A stretch of 64,000 nucleotides of DNA from JASGCL01 sp965262775 (lineage in GTDB: Bacteria > Pseudomonadota > Alphaproteobacteria > JASGCL01), in NCBI GenBank assembly GCA_965262775.1, contig CBDHFT010000007.1, forward strand, positions 248,001 through 312,000. The letters are read 5' to 3'. The notes under the pieces are model-generated. The model did not search any database, was not told the origin of the DNA, and saw only the letters and a program-made list of their open reading frames with translations. Position numbers and translations under genes: made by a program. This document shows positions 53,101 through 60,056 of the stretch, one piece after another (position 1 is the stretch's first letter; every line of letters begins with the position of its first letter).

Positions 53101-53275
53101 ATTTAAAACTGCGCCCCACCAAATGAACCCCATTGCCAAGCAAGGCCGCGGCCACGCTATCGCCTTGAAAACCTTTGTAATGCTTGCCATCAAAATAAAA
53201 ATCCAACGGCTGGTCTTTGTGAATGCCCCAACCAAATTCTTCGGTTTTTGGCAAACGATAAGGATTTTGTTTCAT
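50147..53275 (-). CDS. soxA: Sarcosine oxidase alpha subunit
   Basis: A 1042-residue catalytic-complex subunit of the enzyme converting sarcosine, tetrahydrofolate and O2 to glycine, 5,10-methylene-THF and H2O2. N-terminal 2Fe-2S-ferredoxin-like part (DFYFDGKHYKGFQGDSVAAALLGNG) without obvious cluster cysteines, then a dinucleotide-binding domain at DYVIVGGGMAGLLTALHLA and IILATGSLERPLCFPNNDTPGVM, and a C-terminal GcvT-like folate-binding half (GVLDASTLGKIDIQGPDALKLLN, GLMLNENGMVFDDGVTTRLG, ISFTGELSYEINVPA). The frame opens at 53362, but ATG 53275 lies after soxD and has AGGGG ten bases upstream. Confidence 0.95.
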   Translation of the reverse strand: MKQNPYRLPKTEEFGWGIHKDQPLDFYFDGKHYKGFQGDSVAAALLGNGVHLVGRSFKYHRPRGILSAGVEEPNALVTLGVGAGEEVNARATMAELVVGQRVRSQNRYPSLKFDMLAVNSGILAKIFPAGFYYKTFKFPRRFWESLYEPFIRRAAGLGKAKNLPDIDSYATQHVHVDYVIVGGGMAGLLTALHLAIATEKTGEKIILADEDWHFGGYLHQSNDLIDGKSPMKWVAEIVKKLSAYKHVTLLTRTTITALYDHQFLTALEKVTDHLPHRALRHLPRQRFWKIRAKQIILATGSLERPLCFPNNDTPGVMMAGAVAEYMKRYAVLPGRHVVFLTNNDSAYEVAKMVLASGRMASVVDVRPKLEGKLAEKAPRTALMGKVKAMGGRVLEHATIENIISDKYGMKQVKKVVINGLVATQPKDADGAGKKMKTVGNDMGLMIEKNMRPLILSCDLVAMSGGFVPTVHLYSQGRGQLKYDEKLCAFLPDKIPQACHCVGGLTGTTNLEELRTSLTQLFKTLGMKIKLAFPEVAEKPRDILPHPVFILPGKYPIGHGKAKHFADFQNDVTVADWKLAIREGYDSVELLKRYTTTGMATDQGKTSNLNALHFLAHHLGVPVPQVGITTFRPPYSTQTFGALAGHSVGKLFQQARQTAIHAEHIKAQAVFENVGDWLRPWYFLRSGENMHKAVNREVKATRDSVGVLDASTLGKIDIQGPDALKLLNLVYTNAWDNLQVGQCRYGLMLNENGMVFDDGVTTRLGENHYHMTTTTGGAGRVMNWLEEWLQTEYPAWKVYCTSVTEQWAVASIAGPNARNLLQDIADSNVDSEAFPHMTMKKMNILGIPARVFRISFTGELSYEINVPARYGRALWQGLMSHGQKYNITPYGTEAMHVLRAEKGYIIVGQDTDGMVTPDDLGFGGMVSKKKPDFLGKRSLYRPETARPDRRHLVGLLPLNPKKIMREGAQVVKKLNRKPPMDMVGYVTSSYYSSNLGRSIAMGLIKDGRKLMGQKLWVPVMGKRPIAVRVTEPIFLDKENRRLV

Positions 53276-53288
53276 GATAATGTCGCCC

Positions 53289-53597
53289 CTAATTCTTTGT
53301 TTGGTTGGTTGTGCTCTGACGCGGTGGCATGGGCATCTTATCCCCCATTTTATAAACCGCAATTATTTTATCGCTGACCGTATGGCGCAACACATTGAAC
53401 CATTTGCGACAACCATGTTGGTGCATCCAACGTTCGCGGTGGAACCCCTTGGTGTTGCTACGGAAAAAAACATAATCGCCCCAATCTTTATCGCTTAACT
53501 TTAACGAATTTTTTGGTCGTGCGATATGCGCCTCGCCATGGCAAGAAAATTCGGTCATTTCACGCAAACCACAATGGGGGCATTCTATCTCAAACAT
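53289..53597 (-). CDS. soxD: Sarcosine oxidase delta subunit
   Basis: A small zinc-binding subunit of about 102 residues. Zinc ligands: the N-terminal FEIECPHCGLRE pair, and the distal His/Cys in RWMHQHGCRKWFNVLRHT. DWGDYVFFRSNTKGFHRERW is the family core. The frame opens at a TTG at 53630; ATG 53597 with GGAT upstream gives the usual N-terminus and is preferred. It sits between soxB (49 bases) and soxA (13 bases), the canonical order. Confidence 0.93.
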   Translation of the reverse strand: MFEIECPHCGLREMTEFSCHGEAHIARPKNSLKLSDKDWGDYVFFRSNTKGFHRERWMHQHGCRKWFNVLRHTVSDKIIAVYKMGDKMPMPPRQSTTNQTKN

Positions 53598-53646
53598 TTT
53601 TTTTATCCGTTGTCCTTTTTGCTCAATCAATTATAAAATTCATTTT

Positions 53647-54903
53647 TTAGTGGGCCACGGCCGCCGCCGCACCTTCATCAACCAAATTACCAGTGTAAAA
53701 ACGTTCGATAGAAAATGGTTGCGCGATAGGATCCATTTCCTTGCCCGCCAAGGAGCTAGCAAAAACATAACCTGAACCTGGGGTTGCTTTGAACCCGCCC
53801 GTTCCCCAACCGCAATTAAAATACAAATTCTCCACGGGTGTTTTGGCAATAATGGGGCTGCGGTCTATCGTTACATCGACAATGCCACCCCATTGGCGCA
53901 ACATTTTCAAACGCGAAACAAATGGAAACAATTCAACCAACGGCGACATAATATGTTCAATCGCACTGAAAGCACCGCGTTGCGAATAGCTGATATAAGG
54001 GTCAGACCCCGCCCCCACCACCAATTCGCCCTTGTCAGATTGGCTGACATAAACATGCACCGCGTTTGACATGATGACGCAATCGATAATGGGCTTCAAA
54101 GGTTCGGATACCAAGGCTTGCAACGGGAATGATTCGATAGGCAAACGGAAGCCCGCCATTTCGGCCATCACGCCCGAATGCCCCGCGGTAACCACGCCAA
54201 CACGGCCCGCCATTATTTTTTTGACTTCGTTGCCATGTTTTACTTCCACGCCCAAAACCTTGTTGCTTTTGATAATAAACTTGCTGACCTCCGCATGTTG
54301 GATAATATCCACCCCGAGGGCCGAGGCCGCGCGCGCGAAGCCCCACGCCACCGCGTCGTGCCGTGCCGTGCCGCCGCGCCGTTGCAACAATGCCCCCACC
54401 ACGGGGTAACGACCATTCATATTAAGGGTCGGCACCATTTTGCTAACTTGCTTCGGGTTGAGGTATTCGCTGTCGATACCATTAAGCCAGATAGCATGAC
54501 CACGGCGACCAATTTCTTGCATGTCATGAACATTATGGGCAAGGTGCAACAACCCGCGTTGCGAAAACATAACATTGTAATTTAATTCGCTGCTCAACCC
54601 TTCGAACAGCTTGACCGACAATTCATAAATTTTTGCCGACTCATCCATGGTATAATTTGAACGGACGATGGTGGTGTTGCGCCCTGTGTTGCCGCCGCCC
54701 AGCCAGCCTTTTTCAATCACCGCAATATTTTTTAATTTGTGTTTTTTAGCAAGGTAGTAGGCAGTCGCCAAACCATGACCACCGCCGCCAATAATGATAA
54801 TATCGTAACTGTTTTTTAACGGCCTGTTGGGCAGGGCGTTTTGCCACCCCTCATGGTATTTTACCGATTCCTTAATAAGCGAAAAGATGGAATATTTTTT
54901 CAT
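53647..54903 (-). CDS. soxB: Sarcosine oxidase beta subunit
   Basis: A 418-residue FAD/FMN subunit that dehydrogenates sarcosine. Dinucleotide-binding IIIIGGGGHGLATAYYLAKK near 35, then KGWLGGGNTGRNTTIVRSNY, a family signature. RRGGTARHDAVAWGFARAA around 170-190 includes the conserved His region linked to covalent FMN. LYFNCGWGTGGFKATPGSG closes the FAD site. Cytoplasmic, no signal peptide. The gene is first of the sox block; 130 bases upstream lies the Virulence_fact-family gene on the same strand, a gap without a visible gene or glycine riboswitch. Confidence 0.96.
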   Translation of the reverse strand: MKKYSIFSLIKESVKYHEGWQNALPNRPLKNSYDIIIIGGGGHGLATAYYLAKKHKLKNIAVIEKGWLGGGNTGRNTTIVRSNYTMDESAKIYELSVKLFEGLSSELNYNVMFSQRGLLHLAHNVHDMQEIGRRGHAIWLNGIDSEYLNPKQVSKMVPTLNMNGRYPVVGALLQRRGGTARHDAVAWGFARAASALGVDIIQHAEVSKFIIKSNKVLGVEVKHGNEVKKIMAGRVGVVTAGHSGVMAEMAGFRLPIESFPLQALVSEPLKPIIDCVIMSNAVHVYVSQSDKGELVVGAGSDPYISYSQRGAFSAIEHIMSPLVELFPFVSRLKMLRQWGGIVDVTIDRSPIIAKTPVENLYFNCGWGTGGFKATPGSGYVFASSLAGKEMDPIAQPFSIERFYTGNLVDEGAAAAVAH

Positions 54904-55033
54904 ATTTTTTTATTGTTGTTGCTGTATCGCAAAAGGTAAAAAAAATCAAGGCAACGATGCTGCCACCCATTTTCTCTACCAATCCTCTCACAACCAATGA
55001 TAAATCAAAGTTTGCTTCACAATATCTCGCTTA

Positions 55034-55345
55034 TTATTTTTTGTCGAAGCCAGCCGCCGCGATCAAACTACTTAACCTTTCGGGGGGATAATCTTTTTCT
55101 AGGCCTGTTATCAGATCGGTGGCAATTTTTTCTAAATCGCCTTCTACCTCCGTTGGGGTGGAGCGACGCCATTCGGCCAAGTAGTCATCGGTGCTGTCGG
55201 CCTTACCCGTCATGGCGGCACGGTCGATGGCTTTTTCAAAACGTTCGCTTAATTGTTTTTTTACCTGGGTGCCGCGGCGGCCCCCTTCGGACACTATAAC
55301 TTGCGATGGAATATCGCGCCAAAAAATAATTTGATATTGTGCCAT
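55034..55345 (-). CDS. Virulence_fact-family small protein (conserved, function unknown)
   Basis: A 103-residue protein. QYQIIFWRDIPSQVIVSEGGRRGTQ with the conserved IPxQV and the later DDYLAEWRRS match the family called Virulence factor in domain databases, a name with no functional basis. In alphaproteobacteria it commonly accompanies a corrinoid protein, a DUF1638 protein and methyltetrahydrofolate enzymes, so a role in corrinoid- or folate-linked methyl transfer is likely (inference from known gene neighbourhoods). Here it lies 25 bases after the DUF1638 gene and 130 before soxB. Confidence 0.82.
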   Translation of the reverse strand: MAQYQIIFWRDIPSQVIVSEGGRRGTQVKKQLSERFEKAIDRAAMTGKADSTDDYLAEWRRSTPTEVEGDLEKIATDLITGLEKDYPPERLSSLIAAAGFDKK

Positions 55346-55370
55346 TGTCCTACCCGCTCCCTTTCTTTTT

Positions 55371-55994
55371 TTATGATATTTTTTTTATGAATGATTCTAA
55401 TAAGCCATAACCTGTTGTTCGTTTTTCAAATTGCAAACCCATTTTTTGGCTAGCCTCTTGCGCCAACGATGTCAAGCCAGCATCATCGGTTTGCGCCAAA
55501 TAAACCAATTTTTTATAAGCACCAAACATGGTCTGCAACAGCTCGGGGTGTTTGGCAATGCCCATGCCTTGCCACACCAATTCGTCAAAATGCCGCGCCA
55601 AATAATCGGTGAGGAAAAAACTTCCCAATTCTTCGTCCATCATTTTATCAAATTCTTCCATGCCTGCAAAAAATTGGTAGCAATGGGCGCCAGGCAGGCG
55701 TTGTAAGTTTTCATCTTGGATAAATTTATCCAACATGCCGCCCGTGCCGCAATCGGCGTAGCCGATGTAGGTTTTTTTATATTCGGCTTGGTGTTTGTCC
55801 ATCATCCTTTTTAATTCGGGCACAATTTTTTGCGGACTATTGTGTAAAATGGCGGGCAAACATAGCAGGTCAATATCATGCCGCCCGATTTGCCTTATCA
55901 AAAACTTTATTTCTTTGGCCAATGCGCCGCAGGCAATGATGAGCTGCTTTTGACTTCTCGGCAGTGATTTTTTGGGTATTTCTAATTCTGCCAT
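55371..55994 (-). CDS. DUF1638 family protein
   Basis: A 207-residue protein of a family without a proven function. Seen: LIIACGALAKEIKFLI, LCLPAILHNSPQKIVPEL, YIGYADCGTGGMLDKFI, GAHCYQFFAGMEEFDKM, LGSFFLTDYLARHFDELV and VYLAQTDDAGL. The conserved Cys in IACGALAKE, ADCGTGG and AHCYQFF and several His could bind metal. The family is repeatedly found beside corrinoid methyl-carrier proteins in alphaproteobacteria and methylotrophic anaerobes, as here (SRPBCC and corrinoid genes upstream). A job in handling the corrinoid protein is inference. Confidence 0.85.
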   Translation of the reverse strand: MAELEIPKKSLPRSQKQLIIACGALAKEIKFLIRQIGRHDIDLLCLPAILHNSPQKIVPELKRMMDKHQAEYKKTYIGYADCGTGGMLDKFIQDENLQRLPGAHCYQFFAGMEEFDKMMDEELGSFFLTDYLARHFDELVWQGMGIAKHPELLQTMFGAYKKLVYLAQTDDAGLTSLAQEASQKMGLQFEKRTTGYGLLESFIKKIS

Positions 55995-56113
55995 GGTGTT
56001 TCTTGCCAGCGTTGATTATAACAAAAAACCATCAAACAATCACTATTTTCTGACAAGCATGGTGGGTTCTGGCTATCTTTGGTTAGCAACATGCCAATAA
56101 CAATCCCAAGTCT

Positions 56114-56521
56114 TTATGACCCAAGCACGTGGTTTTTAAAACTATCCAAAATAGCCTGCCATCCTGCCTGCTGTTGGTCATGGCTATGAATATTTTCGGG
56201 GTCAAAAGAAACTGTTACCAAAACCTCTGCTCCCTTTTGCTCGAAGGCAACGGCGCAATGGCGGTCGCCAAATTCATATTCAATCAATTGCTGAGGAATA
56301 ATGTTGGTGTAGGTGCCAGCAAAATCAAAACCTTGCTTGCCGTCTTTGCTTTCCATGCGCGAAGAAAACTTGCCGCCAATCTTTAAATCAACCTCGGCCC
56401 GCGGGCAATGCCAATCCGCGCTGGCAAAAGTCCATTGGGTAATGTCGGCTGGCGTGGTGTAGGCTTGCCAAATTTTTTCTATGGGCGCCGCTATCGTGGT
56501 GACGACAGTTATTTTTGTCAT
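56114..56521 (-). CDS. SRPBCC (AHSA1-like) domain protein
   Basis: A 135-residue START/Bet v 1-like protein. ITVVTTIAAPIEKIWQAYTTPADITQW at the N-terminus, CPRAEVDLKIGGKFSSRME, FAGTYTNIIPQQLIEYEFGD and VTVSFDPENIHSHDQQQAGWQAILDSFKNHV are typical of the activator-of-Hsp90-ATPase-like group, which bind hydrophobic ligands. The ligand is unknown. It starts 15 bases after the corrinoid protein gene on the same strand, which suggests co-transcription with the C1 genes. The 119-base gap before the DUF1638 gene holds nothing visible. Confidence 0.85.
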   Translation of the reverse strand: MTKITVVTTIAAPIEKIWQAYTTPADITQWTFASADWHCPRAEVDLKIGGKFSSRMESKDGKQGFDFAGTYTNIIPQQLIEYEFGDRHCAVAFEQKGAEVLVTVSFDPENIHSHDQQQAGWQAILDSFKNHVLGS

Positions 56522-56536
56522 AACAATGTCGCGTTC

Positions 56537-57226
56537 TTACTTCTGGTTATGCTTGCGCGCCATCCATTCTTTGGCGGTTTCCACAGCCACCGCGGCATCA
56601 CGGCAGTAAGCATCCGCCCCGACCGATTTAGCAAATTCTTCGTTAAGCGGCGCACCGCCAACCAACACAACATATTTGTCGCGCAGGCCTTTTTCCTTTA
56701 AGGTATCAACCACAACCTTCATGTAGGGCATGGTGGTGGTAAGCAGGGCCGACATACCTAAAATATCGGCGTCATTTTTTTCCAAGGCTTCCAAATAATT
56801 TTCAACGGGATTGTTGATGCCGATATCAACCACATCAAAACCCGCGCCTTCCATCATCATACCAACCAAATTTTTACCAATATCGTGAATATCGCCCTTA
56901 ACGGTGCCAATCACCATCTTGCCTTGCTTGGGCGCGCCCGTTGCCGCCAACAGGGGGCGCAAAATATTCATACCAGCCTTCATAGAATTGGCCGACATCA
57001 AAACTTCGGGAACGAATAAAATACCATCGCGAAAGTCCACGCCGACAATGCGCATGCCTTCCACCAATGCTTCGGTCAAAACCCTGTATGGTGCCCAACC
57101 GCGCGCCAACAAAATATTGGTGCCAGTAACAATTTCATCGGCCAAACCATCGTAAAGATCGTCCCACATTTGCTCGGTTAATTCTTTATCATCCAAGCTG
57201 TTTAGGTCTAATTCGTCGCCACTCAT
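56537..57226 (-). CDS. Corrinoid-binding methyl-carrier protein (MtgC/MtbC-like)
   Basis: A 229-residue cytoplasmic protein with the cap plus B12-binding layout of methyltransferase corrinoid proteins. The helical cap (about 20-90) includes MRIVGVDFRDGILFVPEVLMSA. The Rossmann part carries the axial-ligand motif GTVKGDIHDIGKNLVGMMME (DxHxxG) near 110, then GMSALLTTTMPYMKVVV and VVLVGGAPLNEEFAKSVGADAY. Such proteins accept a methyl group from a substrate-specific MttB/MtgB-type methyltransferase and pass it to folate or homocysteine. No such methyltransferase or activating ASKHA protein is in the window. First of the minus-strand C1 block, divergent from rne. Confidence 0.92.
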   Translation of the reverse strand: MSGDELDLNSLDDKELTEQMWDDLYDGLADEIVTGTNILLARGWAPYRVLTEALVEGMRIVGVDFRDGILFVPEVLMSANSMKAGMNILRPLLAATGAPKQGKMVIGTVKGDIHDIGKNLVGMMMEGAGFDVVDIGINNPVENYLEALEKNDADILGMSALLTTTMPYMKVVVDTLKEKGLRDKYVVLVGGAPLNEEFAKSVGADAYCRDAAVAVETAKEWMARKHNQK

Positions 57227-57368
57227 TGGTTTTCTCCCCGTTTTTATAGTCTGATTGAAGGTTTTGTTATGATGATACCTATGGTTTGTTTTTCACCGCC
57301 ACTGCACTATCCTATTTTCTGGCTTGCTGTCAATAAATCTTTTTATATTAACAATACAAGTCTTACGC

Positions 57369-57397
57369 TTGACAATCAACATGCTTTCACCTATATT
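57369..57397 (+). promoter_or_regulatory. Strong sigma-70-type promoter of rne
   Basis: A perfect TTGACA (57369-57374) and TATATT (57392-57397) are separated by 17 bases. Transcription would begin near 57404, about 440 bases before the rne ATG. No convincing gene lies between. Confidence 0.75.
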
Positions 57398-57404
57398 GGC
57401 TCCA

Positions 57405-57842
57405 TATTGTTTTTAGAGATTTTACATGGATTCGCGAGGGATTTACGGGTTTTTGAACAAAAAACCTTCATTAAAAAACCATGGATCCAAACCCTAAAAT
57501 ACAAAAAATATTTAACAATTAACGAAGCGGAGCATTACTGCAAAATACCTTCATCTATCCCCTGCCCCAAAATATATTTTGGGAACAATATGGCAGGGGA
57601 ATAAATCAAGGGACATCGAAAAAATAAATAATTAAACACAATATACATCAATAACAAAATATAAAAATCTTTCACCATGAATCTAACCGACATTCTTTGT
57701 TTTGCACCGCGCCGCTATTTAGGCCGCGTGGGCCTGGTTGCTTCATGGAATACAATGGTGCGTTTTGTTATTGTCAACGCCTTGCGGATTAGCCGCATGG
57801 CACATAATATCAATTTTCAATATATCATAATGGAGAAAAAAA
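57405..57842 (+). promoter_or_regulatory. Long structured 5' leader of rne
   Basis: About 440 bases without a believable gene precede rne. It contains a two-level hairpin at 57559-57599: CCCCTGCC pairs with GGCAGGGG, enclosing CCAAAATATATTTTGG, itself self-complementary. A second GC-rich folded part lies around 57705-57745 (CCGCGCCGC ... GGCCGCGTGGGCC). Long leaders that let RNase E cut its own mRNA are known for rne in E. coli, so autoregulation is plausible here. GGAG lies a few bases before the ATG. Short open frames in the leader look random. Confidence 0.6.
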
Positions 57843-59993
57843 ATGAGCAAACAAACAAACAAAATACTTATCGACGCAACCTATCCCGAGCAAACCCGGC
57901 TTGCCATTTTGGAAGCTAATCGTTTAGAAAACTACGACCAAGAAATCGCTGACCACAAAACCTTAAAAGGTAATATCTACCTTGCTAAGGTAACGCGCGT
58001 TGAGCCATCGTTGCAGGCTTGCTTCGTTGATTATGGGCGCGAACGTCATGGTTTTTTATCCTTGACCGAAATTCACCCCGATTATTATCGCATTCCCACC
58101 GCCGATAAGAAAATCCTGATGGAGGATTTTTATCGCGAACAGGAACGCGAACGCGAACGCCAATTACGCGGTGACCGCGATGGCGACCGCCGTGGTTATC
58201 GTGGCCGCCGCGACGACAGGCGTTATCAATCTGACGACGAGCAAGATTTTCAAGGCCAATCGCAAGACGAGGCACCCCGCGAATATAACCAAGATTTTCA
58301 AGGCGAAGGCCAAGAACAGGGCGACCGTCGCGCCAGCAAAAACGATTACCGTCCGCCGCGTTATCGCGACGATGGCGAATCACCATTTGAAGGCGACGGG
58401 GCAACCAACCCAAGCGAACAGGGCGATAATCAACCTGGGGCATCAACCAACGCGCCATTGAGCGAGCGCGACCCAGCCCAAGGGCCACGCGATGATGACA
58501 TGGCTGACGATGGTATATCCAAAAGAAGCGACGATATGAAAAATAACGAATATGAAGATGACCAAATGGAAGATGATTACCAAACCGAGGATGGGGAACA
58601 ACAGGATGATGACGAAGATGGCGACGATTTGGACCGTTCCAAAATGTCACGTTTTGTCAAACGCAGACGTTACAAAATTCAAGAAGTCATTAAAAAAGGC
58701 CAAGTGATATTGGTCCAGGTGGTCAAAGACGAGCGTGGCCAAAAAGGCGCGGCCATGACATCTTACCTTTCTTTGGCGGGTCGCTACTGCGTCGTTATGC
58801 CCAATGCCACCAAGGGCGGCGGCATTTCACGCAAAATTAGCATGGCCGAACGCGACCATTTGCGCAATGTTATGCGGTCGCTGGAAATTCCCCAAGGTAT
58901 GGGTTTAATCATTCGCACCGCGGGCGCCGATAGGTCGGAGGATGAAATAAAAGCCGACTATAACTACGTTCTAAAACTATGGGATCATATTCGCGAACTT
59001 ACCGTTTCGTCCGAAGCCCCATTGATGATTTATGAGGAAGGGTCGTTGGTTAAGAAGGCTATCCGCAATTACAACAATAGTAACATTGATGAAATATGGA
59101 TAGAAGGTGCCGAGGCATTTAACATTGCCATGGAAACCATGAAAGCCATCGCCCCCGAAGAATGTGTTAAATTAAAAAAATATTCACCGAGCGATCATCA
59201 TCATAAAAATATATTTAATTTTTATGATATTGAATACGAAATTCAAAGTATTTACGAACCATTTGTTCCATTGCGTTCGGGTGGCATGTTGGTCATTAAC
59301 CAGACCGAAGCCCTGGTGGCGATAGACGTCAATTCTGGCAAAGCCATTCGCGAACGCAATATCGAAGAAACGGCACTGCGCACGAATATGGAGGCTGCCG
59401 CCGAAGTAGCAAGACAATTACGCTTACGCGATTTATCGGGACAAATTGTCATCGATTTTATCGACATGGAAAACAACCGCAACATTTATCAAGTGGAAAG
59501 GTTCTTTCGCGAACAATTGCGCCAAGACCGTGCCCGCGTTCAGGTATCGCGTATCGGCATGTTTGGCATGTTGGAAATGACGCGTCAACGCCTGCGCCCG
59601 AGCATCACCGAAACCGTCATGCAAGAATGCCCCCATTGCCACGGCACGGGGAAATCGTTCCGCCCTGAATATTACAGCCTGCAGTTTCTGCGTGAGTTGT
59701 TTAATTTGGTGCAAGAAAAAGGCGCGGGCAAAGTTGTGGCAGAAGTTCCCAGCGAGCTAGCCAAAGATTTGCTGTCTAAAAAACGCGAAAAATTAAATGA
59801 AATAGAGGATGTCTACAAGGTTGATTTAGAATTTGTTGACTTGCCTGCCAAAAGCATGGAGCCCTACATCATTAATTATAGCAAAGGTGGCGGGAAAAAA
59901 ACTGCGACAAAAGCTGGTAAAGGCGTCCGTGGGAAAAAAACCACGCCGCTTAATTTTATCAGCGTCGCTAACCAGCCGATGAGCGAAGAGTAA
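57843..59993 (+). CDS. rne: Ribonuclease E/G
   Basis: A 716-residue endoribonuclease for mRNA decay and rRNA/tRNA processing. N-terminal S1 domain (VTRVEPSLQACFVDYGRERHGFL) is split, as in many alphaproteobacteria, by a long Arg-, Asp- and Gln-rich insert (about 95-270). Catalytic core: FVPLRSGGMLVINQTEALVAIDVNSG and IVIDFIDMENNRN with the two metal-binding Asp. The zinc-link ECPHCHGTGK lies near 600. Only about 110 residues follow, ending in a short basic stretch, so the long C-terminal degradosome scaffold is missing. Long leader upstream and a strong terminator downstream indicate a single-gene unit. Confidence 0.95.
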   Translation: MSKQTNKILIDATYPEQTRLAILEANRLENYDQEIADHKTLKGNIYLAKVTRVEPSLQACFVDYGRERHGFLSLTEIHPDYYRIPTADKKILMEDFYREQERERERQLRGDRDGDRRGYRGRRDDRRYQSDDEQDFQGQSQDEAPREYNQDFQGEGQEQGDRRASKNDYRPPRYRDDGESPFEGDGATNPSEQGDNQPGASTNAPLSERDPAQGPRDDDMADDGISKRSDDMKNNEYEDDQMEDDYQTEDGEQQDDDEDGDDLDRSKMSRFVKRRRYKIQEVIKKGQVILVQVVKDERGQKGAAMTSYLSLAGRYCVVMPNATKGGGISRKISMAERDHLRNVMRSLEIPQGMGLIIRTAGADRSEDEIKADYNYVLKLWDHIRELTVSSEAPLMIYEEGSLVKKAIRNYNNSNIDEIWIEGAEAFNIAMETMKAIAPEECVKLKKYSPSDHHHKNIFNFYDIEYEIQSIYEPFVPLRSGGMLVINQTEALVAIDVNSGKAIRERNIEETALRTNMEAAAEVARQLRLRDLSGQIVIDFIDMENNRNIYQVERFFREQLRQDRARVQVSRIGMFGMLEMTRQRLRPSITETVMQECPHCHGTGKSFRPEYYSLQFLRELFNLVQEKGAGKVVAEVPSELAKDLLSKKREKLNEIEDVYKVDLEFVDLPAKSMEPYIINYSKGGGKKTATKAGKGVRGKKTTPLNFISVANQPMSEE

Positions 59994-60004
59994 AAAAATA
60001 ACCC

Positions 60005-60056
60005 CTATTTCGTGGCCATCACGCAACGCGTTTTATGCCACGAAATAGAGTTTTTT
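60005..60056 (+). terminator. Bidirectional Rho-independent terminator between rne and the NlpC/P60 gene
   Basis: A 12-bp perfect stem, CTATTTCGTGGC (60005-60016) with GCCACGAAATAG (60037-60048), encloses a second small stem ACGC/GCGT. AG and six T (60051-60056) follow on the plus strand. On the minus strand the same hairpin is followed by AGGGGTTA and seven T. The right arm lies inside the last codons of the convergent NlpC/P60 gene. Confidence 0.85.

Noticed and set aside
57269..57919. Two short open frames in the rne leader (57269-57604 and 57677-57919)
   Set aside because: No ribosome-binding sites, no protein-like pattern, and the second runs into rne in another frame. The region is better explained as leader RNA.
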